From the NCBI RefSeq assembly GCF_000305785.2, contig NC_018868.3:4236228-4300227 (forward strand): DNA of 64,000 nucleotides, given 5' to 3'. This document shows, piece after piece, positions 9,273-17,130 of this stretch. Source of the DNA: Simiduia agarivorans SA1 = DSM 21679. Its GTDB lineage: Bacteria > Pseudomonadota > Gammaproteobacteria > Pseudomonadales > Cellvibrionaceae. The translations under genes were made by a program, and so were the position numbers. Within the stretch, counting starts at the first letter, position 1. Every line of letters begins with the position of its first letter. Under the pieces are notes generated by a model, which was given only the letters and a program-made list of their open reading frames with translations, did no database searches and was not told the DNA's origin.

Positions 9273-10744
9273 GGCATTACCCCGCTCAGAATGGCCACGG
9301 CCTGTTGGGCAATGCCCACCGTCAGCTCAGTGTTCAGACCGAAATAGATGTTGGCGATCACCAGCGCCCAGGTGGGCACCAGTAATAACAGCGGCGCTTC
9401 GGTGACCTGCCGGCCGTTGTCGGTGGTCGGTTTGAAGTAGAGTGCTTCAATCAGTTTGCCCACATACACCACCGCCAACAGCGAACCAGCGAGGATGACC
9501 CCCACGGAAATCCACGCTTGCTGCTCCAGCGCGGCGGTAACCAGATACCATTTACTGATGAAGCCGGCAGTGCCCGGTACCCCCACGAGGCTCAGGCCGC
9601 CAATCACGATGGCGCCAAAGGTCCAGGGCATCATTCTGCCAAGCCCCTGGATCTGCTCCATGTGGCAGGCGCCCAGGCGATAGATAATGGCGCCGATGGC
9701 CATGAACAGCGCGCCCTTCATCAGGGCGTGATTAAACAGGTGCACCAGCGCGGCGGTGACGCCGGTGGCCGAGGCCAGGCCGATTCCCAGGGCCATGTAA
9801 CCCACCTGCGCCACACTGGAGTAGGCCAGCAGGCGTTTGACGTTTTTCTGGTAGATGGCATAGACCGAGGCAATCAGTATGCCGGCGATGCCCGCCACCA
9901 TGAGCAGCTCATCGGCAGGGGTGATCTGGGCAAATCCTTCTGGGAACACGGTGCCGAGCATACGCAACAACACATACACCGCCACTTTGGTCGCGGTGGC
10001 GGCGAGAAACACGGTGACCACCGAGGGCGCATAGGTGTAGGCGTTGGGCAGCCAAAGGTGCAATGGAAACAGTGCCAGTTTGAGCGCAACGCCAATCATG
10101 ATGAAGGCAAACCCGGTTTCCACGGTTCTCAGGTGCACCACACCGGGCAGAATGGCTTCCAGATCCTGCATGTTCAGGCTGCCGGTCTGGGAATAGATCA
10201 GGCCCACACCAATGAGATAAAAGGTTGCGCCAATGGTGCCCATGATCAGGTATTGGTAGGCCGAGGTCAGCGCCTGCCGTTGTTTGCCCAGGCTGATGAG
10301 CGCGTAGGAGGCGAGCGAGGAAATTTCAAGGAATACGAAAATATTGAAAATGTCGCCGGTCTGGGTCATGCCCAGCAAACCTGTCAGGCACAGCAACAGG
10401 GCGCTGTAAAACAGCGGAATTTTGTCGGCCGGAATTTCCTGCTCGGCACTCAGCAACGCATAGGGCAGGGTCAGGGCGGCGATGGACGCGACGATCAGTG
10501 CGACAAATGCATTGACCGCATCGATGCGGTATTCAATGCCCCAAGGTGGCGCCCAGCCGCCCAATTCGTAGCTGATGGTGCCGTGATTGACCACCATCCA
10601 AAGCTGCGTGGCAGCCAAAAATGCACAGACAGCAGCGACAATACAGGCAATGGCCCAGGGGGTGCGGCCGCGAGGGCTGATGGCCACAAGGGGCGCGGCC
10701 ATCAGCGGCAATACCACCAGCAACAGGCTTATGTGATTTCCCAT
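9269..10744 (-). CDS. mrpD: Mrp Na+/H+ antiporter subunit D
   Basis: A 491-residue NuoM/N-type antiporter subunit with about 14 membrane helices. The TM5 glutamate is in FNIFVFLEISSLASYALISL, the TM7 lysine in GVALKLALFPLHLWLPNAYT, and the later helix RLLAYSSVAQVGYMALGIG is typical of MrpD/NuoN. Mrp complexes exchange Na+ (or K+) for protons across the inner membrane and support salt and alkali tolerance. It overlaps mrpC by one base (TAATG-type junction at 10744) and the second D-like gene by 4 bp, so translation is coupled. Confidence 0.92.
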   Translation of the reverse strand: MGNHISLLLVVLPLMAAPLVAISPRGRTPWAIACIVAAVCAFLAATQLWMVVNHGTISYELGGWAPPWGIEYRIDAVNAFVALIVASIAALTLPYALLSAEQEIPADKIPLFYSALLLCLTGLLGMTQTGDIFNIFVFLEISSLASYALISLGKQRQALTSAYQYLIMGTIGATFYLIGVGLIYSQTGSLNMQDLEAILPGVVHLRTVETGFAFIMIGVALKLALFPLHLWLPNAYTYAPSVVTVFLAATATKVAVYVLLRMLGTVFPEGFAQITPADELLMVAGIAGILIASVYAIYQKNVKRLLAYSSVAQVGYMALGIGLASATGVTAALVHLFNHALMKGALFMAIGAIIYRLGACHMEQIQGLGRMMPWTFGAIVIGGLSLVGVPGTAGFISKWYLVTAALEQQAWISVGVILAGSLLAVVYVGKLIEALYFKPTTDNGRQVTEAPLLLLVPTWALVIANIYFGLNTELTVGIAQQAVAILSGVMP

Positions 10745-11100
10745 TACAATGAATGATCCATTTGATGAATTTTGTCTTCCTCAATGGTGCCGTAGGATTC
10801 CTTGATACGAATCACCAGCGCCAGCGCCAACGCCGTGGTGGCAACACCCACCACAATGGCGGTGAGAATCAGCACGTGTGGCAAGGGATTGGAATAGGTT
10901 TCCACGCCTTCGGTGACTATCGGCGCCGCGCCGCCGTCCACCGCACCCAGGCTGATGTAGAGAAAAAATACCGACACCTGAAAAATATTCAGGCCAATGA
11001 CTTTTTTTATCAGGTTGCCACGGCTGATCACCGCATAGAGCCCCACCATCATCAGGATAATGACAATCCAGTAATTGTAATGCCCGATAAAAATATCCAT
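10744..11100 (-). CDS. mrpC: Mrp Na+/H+ antiporter subunit C (NuoK-like)
   Basis: A 118-residue three-helix protein of the MrpC/MnhC/NuoK family. The core is NLIKKVIGLNIFQVSVFFLY followed by the DPLPHVLILTAIVVG-type helix, here NPLPHVLILTAIVVGVATTA, with the conserved glutamate-rich end (IRIKESYGTIEEDKI). In complex I the equivalent subunit lies next to the antiporter subunits and takes part in proton transfer. It overlaps mrpB and mrpD by single bases at each end. Confidence 0.93.
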   Translation of the reverse strand: MDIFIGHYNYWIVIILMMVGLYAVISRGNLIKKVIGLNIFQVSVFFLYISLGAVDGGAAPIVTEGVETYSNPLPHVLILTAIVVGVATTALALALVIRIKESYGTIEEDKIHQMDHSL

Positions 11101-11519
11101 TACTCTCTACCCCTGCCGGCAAAGGCAAAAAACATAATCAACATGGCCGCGGCGACCGTGATGCCCACGCCCAGTTCAACCAGCAGAATGCCGATGTGCT
11201 GGCCGGCAATTTGGTTGCTGCCCAGTGGCGTATAGTCGAGATAATTGGCGCCCAGAAAAAGCGAGGCGATACCCACGCCCGCATAAATCAATACACCAAG
11301 CGCTGCCAGTATGCGCAACCAGTGCGCCGGGATGATTTTTTCTGCGTTGTCCAACCCGAATACCAGCGAATATAAAATGAACGCCGCACTGAAAATCACG
11401 CCGGCCTGAAAACCGCCGCCGGGGCCGAAATCGCCATGGAATTGGACATAAAGTGCAAACAGGATGATCAGCGGGATCAGGAATTTGGCAATGACATGCA
11501 GAATCAGATCAGGCTTCAT
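11100..11519 (-). CDS. mrpB: Mrp Na+/H+ antiporter subunit B (MnhB domain)
   Basis: A 139-residue protein with four membrane helices, beginning MKPDLILHVIAKFLIPLIIL. The family signature FHGDFGPGGGFQAGVIFSAAF is present in the second loop and helix. The start at 11519 is preferred over the longer frame to 11573 because the extra 18 residues are arginine/proline rich and lie within the upstream gene's coding end. It overlaps that upstream gene by 11 bp. Confidence 0.92.
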   Translation of the reverse strand: MKPDLILHVIAKFLIPLIILFALYVQFHGDFGPGGGFQAGVIFSAAFILYSLVFGLDNAEKIIPAHWLRILAALGVLIYAGVGIASLFLGANYLDYTPLGSNQIAGQHIGILLVELGVGITVAAAMLIMFFAFAGRGRE

Positions 11520-12099
11520 CTGATGTGCCCTCCGCCTTGGACCTGGAGGGCGGGGTCGACCGCCGGCCGCCAATTAACAGAAGCACCGCAACCGCGGCAG
11601 TAAAAATCACCGTCACTTCTCCCAGGGTATCGAAACCGCGATAACTCGCGAGCACGGCGGTGACGATGTTGGGCACGCCGGTGTCCTTCATGGCGTTTTC
11701 AATGTAGTACTGGGCAACGTGGGTTTGCGCTGGTGCGTCGGGGGCGCCAAAGCCGGGAATATCCCAGGTGCCGTACACCAGTGCAGCGCCGGTAACCGTC
11801 ACCACCAACAAAGGCAGCCAGGGCTTGTGGCCGCGCGGCGCTTCCTCAAAGCTGGGCTTTTCCGCGTGTTTGGTCAGGGCCAGTGTGGCCAGCATCAACA
11901 CCGTGGAAATGCCGGCGCCCACGGCGGCTTCGGTAAAGGCCACATCGGGTGCATCCATCACCACAAACAGGCCCGCGGAAAGCAGGCTGAATATCCCGAA
12001 CAGCATGACAATGGCGAACAGGTTTGTCATGCGCACGATGGCAATGGCGGTAATGACGAGAAAAGAAAGCAGGGTAAAATCGATGACAATATCAATCAT
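11509..12099 (-). CDS. DUF4040/MbhD-MbhE-like subunit (separate C-terminal part of MrpA)
   Basis: A 196-residue membrane protein. The N-terminal part has the DUF4040/MbhD signature MDAPDVAFTEAAVGAGISTV; the C-terminal part has the MbhE-like helix VTAVLASYRGFDTLGEVTVI. In standard Mrp operons these two modules form the C-terminal third of the large MrpA protein; here they are a free-standing fused pair, as in Mbh-type operons of archaea and some marine bacteria. In Mrp structures this region forms much of the proposed cation path. It overlaps mrpG by 8 bp and mrpB by 11 bp. Confidence 0.88.
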   Translation of the reverse strand: MIDIVIDFTLLSFLVITAIAIVRMTNLFAIVMLFGIFSLLSAGLFVVMDAPDVAFTEAAVGAGISTVLMLATLALTKHAEKPSFEEAPRGHKPWLPLLVVTVTGAALVYGTWDIPGFGAPDAPAQTHVAQYYIENAMKDTGVPNIVTAVLASYRGFDTLGEVTVIFTAAVAVLLLIGGRRSTPPSRSKAEGTSDEA

Positions 12100-12421
12100 G
12101 GTGAGGAACTCCCGCCGGCTCGTCGCCTTCCAGCCTTGGTTTCAGGCCGCTATGCATTGCTGCGCTGGCCAGAGCATGGGACGCAGTCGGGCTGGTAAAA
12201 AACAGGAACATAAAAATCATGCCCAGTTTAAATGCCGCGAGACTCCAACCCGCCTGCAATGCCAGACCGGTAAGGATCAACATGGCGCACAAGGTATCGG
12301 TAATACCGCCGGCATGCAGGCGTGTGTAAAAATCAGGAAAACGGTGGATTCCGATGCCGCCGAGGATGCCAAGCGCGCCACCGGTCAACAGGAGAATCCA
12401 ACTCAGAATGTCGATGATCAC
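12092..12421 (-). CDS. mrpG: Mrp Na+/H+ antiporter subunit G
   Basis: A 109-residue three-helix protein. Family marks are LLTGGALGILGGIGIHRFPDFYTRLHAGGITDT, with the conserved RFPDFYTRLHA loop. The start is GTG at 12421, preceded by AAGGAG at good spacing; the longer frame to 12502 runs back through the end of mrpF and adds non-family residues. The end overlaps the next gene by 8 bp. Confidence 0.9.
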   Translation of the reverse strand: MIIDILSWILLLTGGALGILGGIGIHRFPDFYTRLHAGGITDTLCAMLILTGLALQAGWSLAAFKLGMIFMFLFFTSPTASHALASAAMHSGLKPRLEGDEPAGVPHHD

Positions 12422-12431
12422 GGGCTGCTCC

Positions 12432-12716
12432 TTAAATGATTCCGCTGTCTTTGTCGCTGGAGCCGTGAAAATTACCCCGGGTGACCAATTTAAGCGCCGC
12501 AATCACGCCGATAAAGTTGATGAGCGCATAAACCAGCGCGATATCCAGCAAATCGGCGCGGTCGGACAGAAATGCAAGCACGGCGATCAACAGCACGGTT
12601 TTGGTGCCAAACATGTTGGCGGCGGCAATACGGTCGTAGGTGGTGGGCCCGGCCAATGCGCGCGCAAGCGCCAGGCCGATGGTAACGAGAATTGCTAAGG
12701 TGACGGCAATGAACAT
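12432..12716 (-). CDS. mrpF: Mrp Na+/H+ antiporter subunit F
   Basis: A 94-residue protein with three membrane helices. The family core RALAGPTTYDRIAAANMFGT is present, followed by DRADLLDIALVYALINFIG. MrpF is a small structural subunit of the antiporter. It begins two bases after the mrpE stop codon and ends ten bases before mrpG. Confidence 0.92.
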   Translation of the reverse strand: MFIAVTLAILVTIGLALARALAGPTTYDRIAAANMFGTKTVLLIAVLAFLSDRADLLDIALVYALINFIGVIAALKLVTRGNFHGSSDKDSGII

Positions 12717-12718
12717 GG

Positions 12719-13192
12719 TTAGTTGAATTCCCGCTTGGAAATTTCCTCCGCCATTTCGCCGGAGCCGATGTCTTCGGCAGCGGCATCGCTGAGGGCATGA
12801 ATGGTCAGTTTTTCTTTGGAAAAGCCGATGGTAACGGTGCCGGGAGTCAGCGTAATAGAATTGGCATACATCACCGCTGCGAGATCGGAAGCCAGCGGCT
12901 GGGGGATTTCAATCAATTGCGGGCTGATCTTTGCGCCGCGCCATCCCAGGATTCGCCGGACCACATTGTAGTTGGCGATGAGGATTTTTTTTAACAGATA
13001 AAGATAAAAGCCCGGAAATTTCGTCGTCAGATGGATCGGGTAGCTTTCGTGATCGATCACGTTCATCCGCTGTGCCAGGAACGCGGTGAGCGCGATGGAG
13101 GCTGCACCCAGCACCAACAGTAAAGGTTCCAGATGCCCCGACAGGAGAATCCAGAAAATAAACAGTAGTACGATGTAGCTGTAAGACTTCAT
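12719..13192 (-). CDS. mrpE: Mrp Na+/H+ antiporter subunit E
   Basis: First gene of the antiporter operon. The 157-residue product has two N-terminal helices (MKSYSYIVLLFIFWILLSGH, then LLLVLGAASIALTAFLAQRM) and a soluble C-terminal domain with the conserved MYANSITLTPGTVTI motif and a late HAL segment typical of MnhE/MrpE. ATG 13192 is chosen because the longer frame back to 13306 adds 38 residues of unrelated upstream DNA. No promoter is obvious, but two 16-bp direct repeats lie just upstream. Confidence 0.92.
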   Translation of the reverse strand: MKSYSYIVLLFIFWILLSGHLEPLLLVLGAASIALTAFLAQRMNVIDHESYPIHLTTKFPGFYLYLLKKILIANYNVVRRILGWRGAKISPQLIEIPQPLASDLAAVMYANSITLTPGTVTIGFSKEKLTIHALSDAAAEDIGSGEMAEEISKREFN

Positions 13193-13501
13193 CCAGTGTC
13201 CTATTGTTATTGGCAATCCCGAATTATTATTGTTAATCCTGAATGCCTCAGGGATTGTACTGAGAAACGCTCCGTATGTCGAAAGGGCGCCTCCGAGCCT
13301 GTTCAATGGCCAAGCCTTGCCTTATTTATAGTTGCTGGCGAGCCCCGTGTCGAGATGGCGCGGTCTGACTTTCTACTACGTACCTTAGCGTCAAATCCTC
13401 TAATCAGACATCACAAGCAGGTAAAAAAGGGGCAGGAAGGGAAAGCACCGGGCGTTATTTGAAGGCGGGCGACGAAGGTGTCACACGAGGTTGGCGGGCG
13501 G
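13193..13501. other. Intergenic region upstream of the Mrp operon
   Basis: About 309 bases between mrpE and the lipase foldase gene, which both read on the minus strand. It must hold the Mrp promoter. The only structure I see is a pair of direct repeats near mrpE (listed separately). I see no gene and no convincing terminator for this stretch. Confidence 0.6.
13209..13244. repeat. Two 16-bp imperfect direct repeats 20 bp apart upstream of mrpE
   Basis: ATTGGCAATCCCGAAT (13209-13224) and ATTGTTAATCCTGAAT (13229-13244) match at 13 of 16 positions and start exactly 20 bp apart, about two helical turns. They lie 17-52 bp upstream of the mrpE start codon and could bind a regulator on one face of the helix. 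No known operator is recognised. Confidence 0.45.
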
Positions 13502-14533
13502 CTAGATGCCCAACTCGATTTTGTCCAGTGCAGCAATCCGGACCAGCTCTGGCCCGTTAAAATACTGCTGTCGCAGATCGGCAATCAGCATGGGATCCAG
13601 TGGTTTCGTGCTGAGCATGGGGGCTAATGCCATCCGGTAGTTGGCAACGCGTGCTTGCCATTGCGCACGCGCCTGGTCGCGCTCGTTCAGCCGGTGGGCC
13701 AGGTCTGGTCCCAAGTGCTCAATGCGGCTTTGTTCAATCGATTGCACCGGGTCGGCATTGAGTTGTTCGTCCACCGCCAGCACGGCCATCAATTGTTGGT
13801 GCGCCTCGTTGCCCGAGAGCCGGATCAGTGTGTTTTCCACCTGCTGTAACTGGTGTTGGCGTTGCTGCGCGGTGAGCGTGCTGTCGGTATTGATGGCCAG
13901 GCGCTCCAGCATGGCCTGTTCAATCAGGTCGTCATTGCCAAACAGTGCGGCACTTTGTTCTCTGGTAAACAGCAATGCACGCGCCTGGTATTCAGCCTGC
14001 TTCATCGATTGGATTGTTTCAAGGCTGAAGGCGCCGTCGATCGCCAGTGCCTGATAATCCTGCCGGATGACCCCGACCTGATTGCGGAACTGAATATAGG
14101 CTTCAAGCAGCGCTTCGGCTTCTGCCAATGCAGCGCCCTGCAGCTGCAGGTCCAGCTGATGCTTGATGCGAACCACTACCTGTTCAAGGTTTTCTTCGCC
14201 CAGCGCCGACAGATAGTGCTCGAACAGCAAACGCAGTTGTGTGTCTACCACCAGTGCGCCTTCCGCGGTGACATTCAGCGGCGATGGGGCAGGCACATCG
14301 CTGAGCGAGGCCGGAAGGGTTTCAATAAACTGTTGGCGGGCGGCAGCGGCCGGATCGGCTTCCTTCATCTGAGGCGTCACTGTCTCTGGCATCAGAAGCA
14401 CCGGTTTGGTTGGTTGCGCGGTGGCTGCCAATGCATCTGAGTCAGCAAGCGACGAATGGCTGCCCGGTTGAATCCACAGCCACAGGCTGCAGGCGGTGAA
14501 TAAACCTGCCGCAGCAATCCAAGGTTTTTTCAT
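13502..14533 (-). CDS. Lipase-specific foldase (lipase chaperone, Lif)
   Basis: A steric chaperone that stays anchored in the inner membrane and folds the secreted lipase in the periplasm. The 343 residues comprise an N-terminal signal anchor (MKKPWIAAAGLFTACSLWLW), a variable Ala/Pro linker, and a long helical domain rich in Q, L, R and E from about residue 75 on. The Lif motif RxxFDY appears as RLLFEH in LRLLFEHYLSALGE. It starts 53 bp after the lipase stop codon in the same direction, the standard lip-lif arrangement. Names used elsewhere are lipB, lifO or limA; I leave the symbol empty because usage varies. Confidence 0.9.
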   Translation of the reverse strand: MKKPWIAAAGLFTACSLWLWIQPGSHSSLADSDALAATAQPTKPVLLMPETVTPQMKEADPAAAARQQFIETLPASLSDVPAPSPLNVTAEGALVVDTQLRLLFEHYLSALGEENLEQVVVRIKHQLDLQLQGAALAEAEALLEAYIQFRNQVGVIRQDYQALAIDGAFSLETIQSMKQAEYQARALLFTREQSAALFGNDDLIEQAMLERLAINTDSTLTAQQRQHQLQQVENTLIRLSGNEAHQQLMAVLAVDEQLNADPVQSIEQSRIEHLGPDLAHRLNERDQARAQWQARVANYRMALAPMLSTKPLDPMLIADLRQQYFNGPELVRIAALDKIELGI

Positions 14534-14586
14534 GAGACTTGTCCGGTGAGCACGGGGCGGGCCCCGCGCTGTGTTTCATGTCAGGG

Positions 14587-15576
14587 TTACAGACCCGCCG
14601 ATTTCAGGCGCCGGGCGTGGGAGACATAGAGCTGCACCGGGTTGGTGGACCAGAGGCCGCGCAGACCGAACATGCCATTGACTTCGTCGGTATGGTTCAG
14701 GGTGTAGTCATCGCGAATCACCTTGCCCATGTGAGAGGAGCAACGCCCCACCAGGCCATCATTGGACTCGCCAATCGCCAGCCAGGTAATACCGAGCAGT
14801 GCATCGGCCGGGTCCAGCACGTTGGAATCAAAGGCCGGAGTGTAAATACCGCTCCATGAATAGTAACGCACGCCATTGACCTGATGGGCACCGTCGTTGA
14901 CGGAATAGTCTTTGACATAGTTTGGCCACCACCAGGAACCGGCGTTGTAGCTGGGGGTATTCCTGCAGCTGCCCTGGCGCAGGCCTTGAGGAAAGCGCGC
15001 ATTGAAGGCTAAGGCGCCCTGCGTGTTGAGAGATTCGAGTGCACCCATGGCATTCTGTTGCTGTGAGCTGTCGCCAGAAAGCGCTGCCAGCAAGGCGCCC
15101 ACGGCATTACCGATGGCCATGGCGGTGCCCTCCAGTGGCGAGTCTTTCAGCAGATCCGCGACCGGCGAACCGAAATGGGGTGAACCCACCGATGTGACGG
15201 ACGCCACCAGGTCGGGACGCACCGATGCCACATAGCGCGCGGTGGCACCGCCCTGCGAATGTCCGATGAGATTGACTTTTTGTGCGCCAGTCACTGCCAG
15301 CAGGTTTTCAACGTAGGCCAAAAGCTGTTCGCCGCGCGCTTCATTACTGGCGAAGGCTGTGACCTGCGGTGTATAGACGCTGGTGGCGCCCACATCGCGC
15401 AAGGCGCTTTTTACACCGTAAAAATAGTCGGCCAGAATGCTGTCGAATCCGGACAGACCGTGCACTAAAACAATCGGGTGCTGGGTCCGGCCAGAGGTGT
15501 CGGCAGCGTGGGCGATGGATACAGAAAAAATAAGCGATGTGAAAAAACCAAACAGTAAAGTAGGGATGCGTTTCAT
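14587..15576 (-). CDS. Secreted triacylglycerol lipase, Pseudomonas family I type
   Basis: A 329-residue alpha/beta hydrolase with signal peptide MKRIPTLLFGFFTSLIFSVS ending SIAHA. The mature part opens with the oxyanion-hole motif PIVLVHGLSGFD. The nucleophile elbow is NLIGHSQGGATARYVAS. The acid is probably the aspartate in ESNDGLVG and the base the histidine in LNHTDEVN. Two cysteines (GSCRNT and VGRCSS) can form the disulphide typical of family I.1/I.2 lipases. The foldase gene follows directly, which confirms dependence on Lif and type II secretion. Substrate is presumably long-chain acylglycerols. Confidence 0.93.
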   Translation of the reverse strand: MKRIPTLLFGFFTSLIFSVSIAHAADTSGRTQHPIVLVHGLSGFDSILADYFYGVKSALRDVGATSVYTPQVTAFASNEARGEQLLAYVENLLAVTGAQKVNLIGHSQGGATARYVASVRPDLVASVTSVGSPHFGSPVADLLKDSPLEGTAMAIGNAVGALLAALSGDSSQQQNAMGALESLNTQGALAFNARFPQGLRQGSCRNTPSYNAGSWWWPNYVKDYSVNDGAHQVNGVRYYSWSGIYTPAFDSNVLDPADALLGITWLAIGESNDGLVGRCSSHMGKVIRDDYTLNHTDEVNGMFGLRGLWSTNPVQLYVSHARRLKSAGL

Positions 15577-16056
15577 GAGGGGGCCTGTTTTATTGCTTTT
15601 ATTCTATTAGGCACAGGGCGGATGGGGCCGCACTGTGTCATTGCTCTACTCCCTTAGCGCCCGGGTACTTATTGCACCTCTGTTGCCGTGGTTCACCCCT
15701 TTGTGGCCGGTGTTAGCCGGCGCTACATCTGCACAAACCATCCACGGTGGTCGCGAGAAAGTGGTTTAACACTAGTCAGCTGCAGCGCCACTCACAATTG
15801 GATAACGGAAAAATCTGTGACCTGTAAGTCATTGTTACCAAAGGAAACTTTGACTGTTTGGTCATGAAAGTCTTTGCAGTATTCAGGTGACAAGTAACAA
15901 ATTGGATAGGAACTTCCGTACCATCTGAGGCCGGTTTTTTCTTCGGGCCGACCATGTCGTTGCATGGCATGTGCGTGCAATACAGGTGCGCAGCCAGATC
16001 GTAATTCACGGGAAGTCTGGTTAGTATTGGCCGGCATTGAATTTCAGGAATTGAAC
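15577..16056. other. 480-bp intergenic region, lipase / threonine aldolase
   Basis: A divergent promoter region between the lipase gene (-) and the aldolase gene (+). Frames inside it are short and without family features. I see no clear operator or RNA structure. Confidence 0.5.
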
Positions 16057-17070
16057 ATGGCTGACTTCCGCTCCGATACAGTGACACAACCTTGCCAGCA
16101 CATGCGCCACCTTATGGCCATCGCCGAGGTGGGAGATGATGTCTATGGCGATGACCCCAGCGTTAACAGGCTGGAGGCCTGGGCGGCAGAGCGGCATGGG
16201 TTTGAGGCGGCGCTGTTTGTGAGCTCGGGCACGCAGGCCAATTTGCTGGGCATACTGAGTCACTGCCAGCGGGGAGACGAATATTTGTGCGGTCAGGAAG
16301 CGCACAATTATCGTTATGAGGCGGGTGGCGCGGCCGTGTTGGGCTCGGTTCAACCGCAACCGATTGAAAACCTGCCCGACGGTACCTTGCCATTCGACAA
16401 GCTTGAAAAGGCGATCAAACCCGACGACAGTCATTTCGCCAGAACCCGCCTGCTGAGCCTGGAAAACACCATTGGTGGCAAAGTCCTGCCGTTGGATTAC
16501 CTTAAGGCCGCGCGCCAATTTGCCGATAAACACGGGCTGGCATTGCACCTGGATGGCGCGCGCGTTTATAACGCCGCGGTGGCATCGGGTGTGGACGTGA
16601 CCGAGATCGCCCGGCCTTTTGATTCCATCACTGTGTGCTTGTCCAAGGGCCTGGGCGCGCCAGTGGGATCATTGCTGTTGGGCGAAAAGGCGTTTATCCA
16701 GCGCGCCCGGCGTTTGCGCAAAATGCTCGGCGGCGGCATGCGTCAGGCCGGCATACTGGCGGTGGCGGGCCAATATGCGCTGGAAAACAATGTGGCCCGG
16801 TTGGCAGAGGATCACGCCAACGCCCGTTTTCTGGCTGAGGGTCTCAATCAGCTGGATGGCTTCAGCACAGACGCTTATGCGGTGCACACCAATATTGTTT
16901 TCGTGGATGTGGCGCCGGCAGTGGATATGCAAGCCATTGCGCGCGAACTAGCACAACAAAATCTGATTGTCTCACCGGGTTATCAGGGCATGCGCCTGGT
17001 GACCCATAAAGACATTGCCCGCGCGGATGTGGAACGGTTGCTGGCCATTCTGGCCCGGCTGGTTGCCTGA
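16057..17070 (+). CDS. ltaE: Low-specificity L-threonine aldolase
   Basis: A PLP enzyme splitting L-threonine (and allo-threonine) into glycine and acetaldehyde. The 337-residue product begins MADFRSDTVTQPCQHMR, the family start. EVGDDVYGDDPSVN, the GTQANL phosphate-binding turn, the LHLDGARVYNAA motif with the PLP-contacting aspartate, and the PLP lysine in CLSKGLGAPVGSLL are all present. Upstream in-frame codons to 15964 are ignored because the CAGGAA before ATG 16057 and homology fix the start. It is a single-gene unit. Confidence 0.92.
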   Translation: MADFRSDTVTQPCQHMRHLMAIAEVGDDVYGDDPSVNRLEAWAAERHGFEAALFVSSGTQANLLGILSHCQRGDEYLCGQEAHNYRYEAGGAAVLGSVQPQPIENLPDGTLPFDKLEKAIKPDDSHFARTRLLSLENTIGGKVLPLDYLKAARQFADKHGLALHLDGARVYNAAVASGVDVTEIARPFDSITVCLSKGLGAPVGSLLLGEKAFIQRARRLRKMLGGGMRQAGILAVAGQYALENNVARLAEDHANARFLAEGLNQLDGFSTDAYAVHTNIVFVDVAPAVDMQAIARELAQQNLIVSPGYQGMRLVTHKDIARADVERLLAILARLVA

Positions 17071-17130
17071 AATATCACGCCCGAACTTTATCGTTGCGGG
17101 CGTGAGCGGGCGCCATTGTTTGCCCAACGT

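Noticed and set aside
9518..10756. A 412-residue open frame opposite mrpD, and similar ones at 6016-7089 and 19525-20367
   Set aside because: Composition is that of antisense GC-rich coding DNA (His, Gln, Gly rich); the opposite strand holds clear family proteins.
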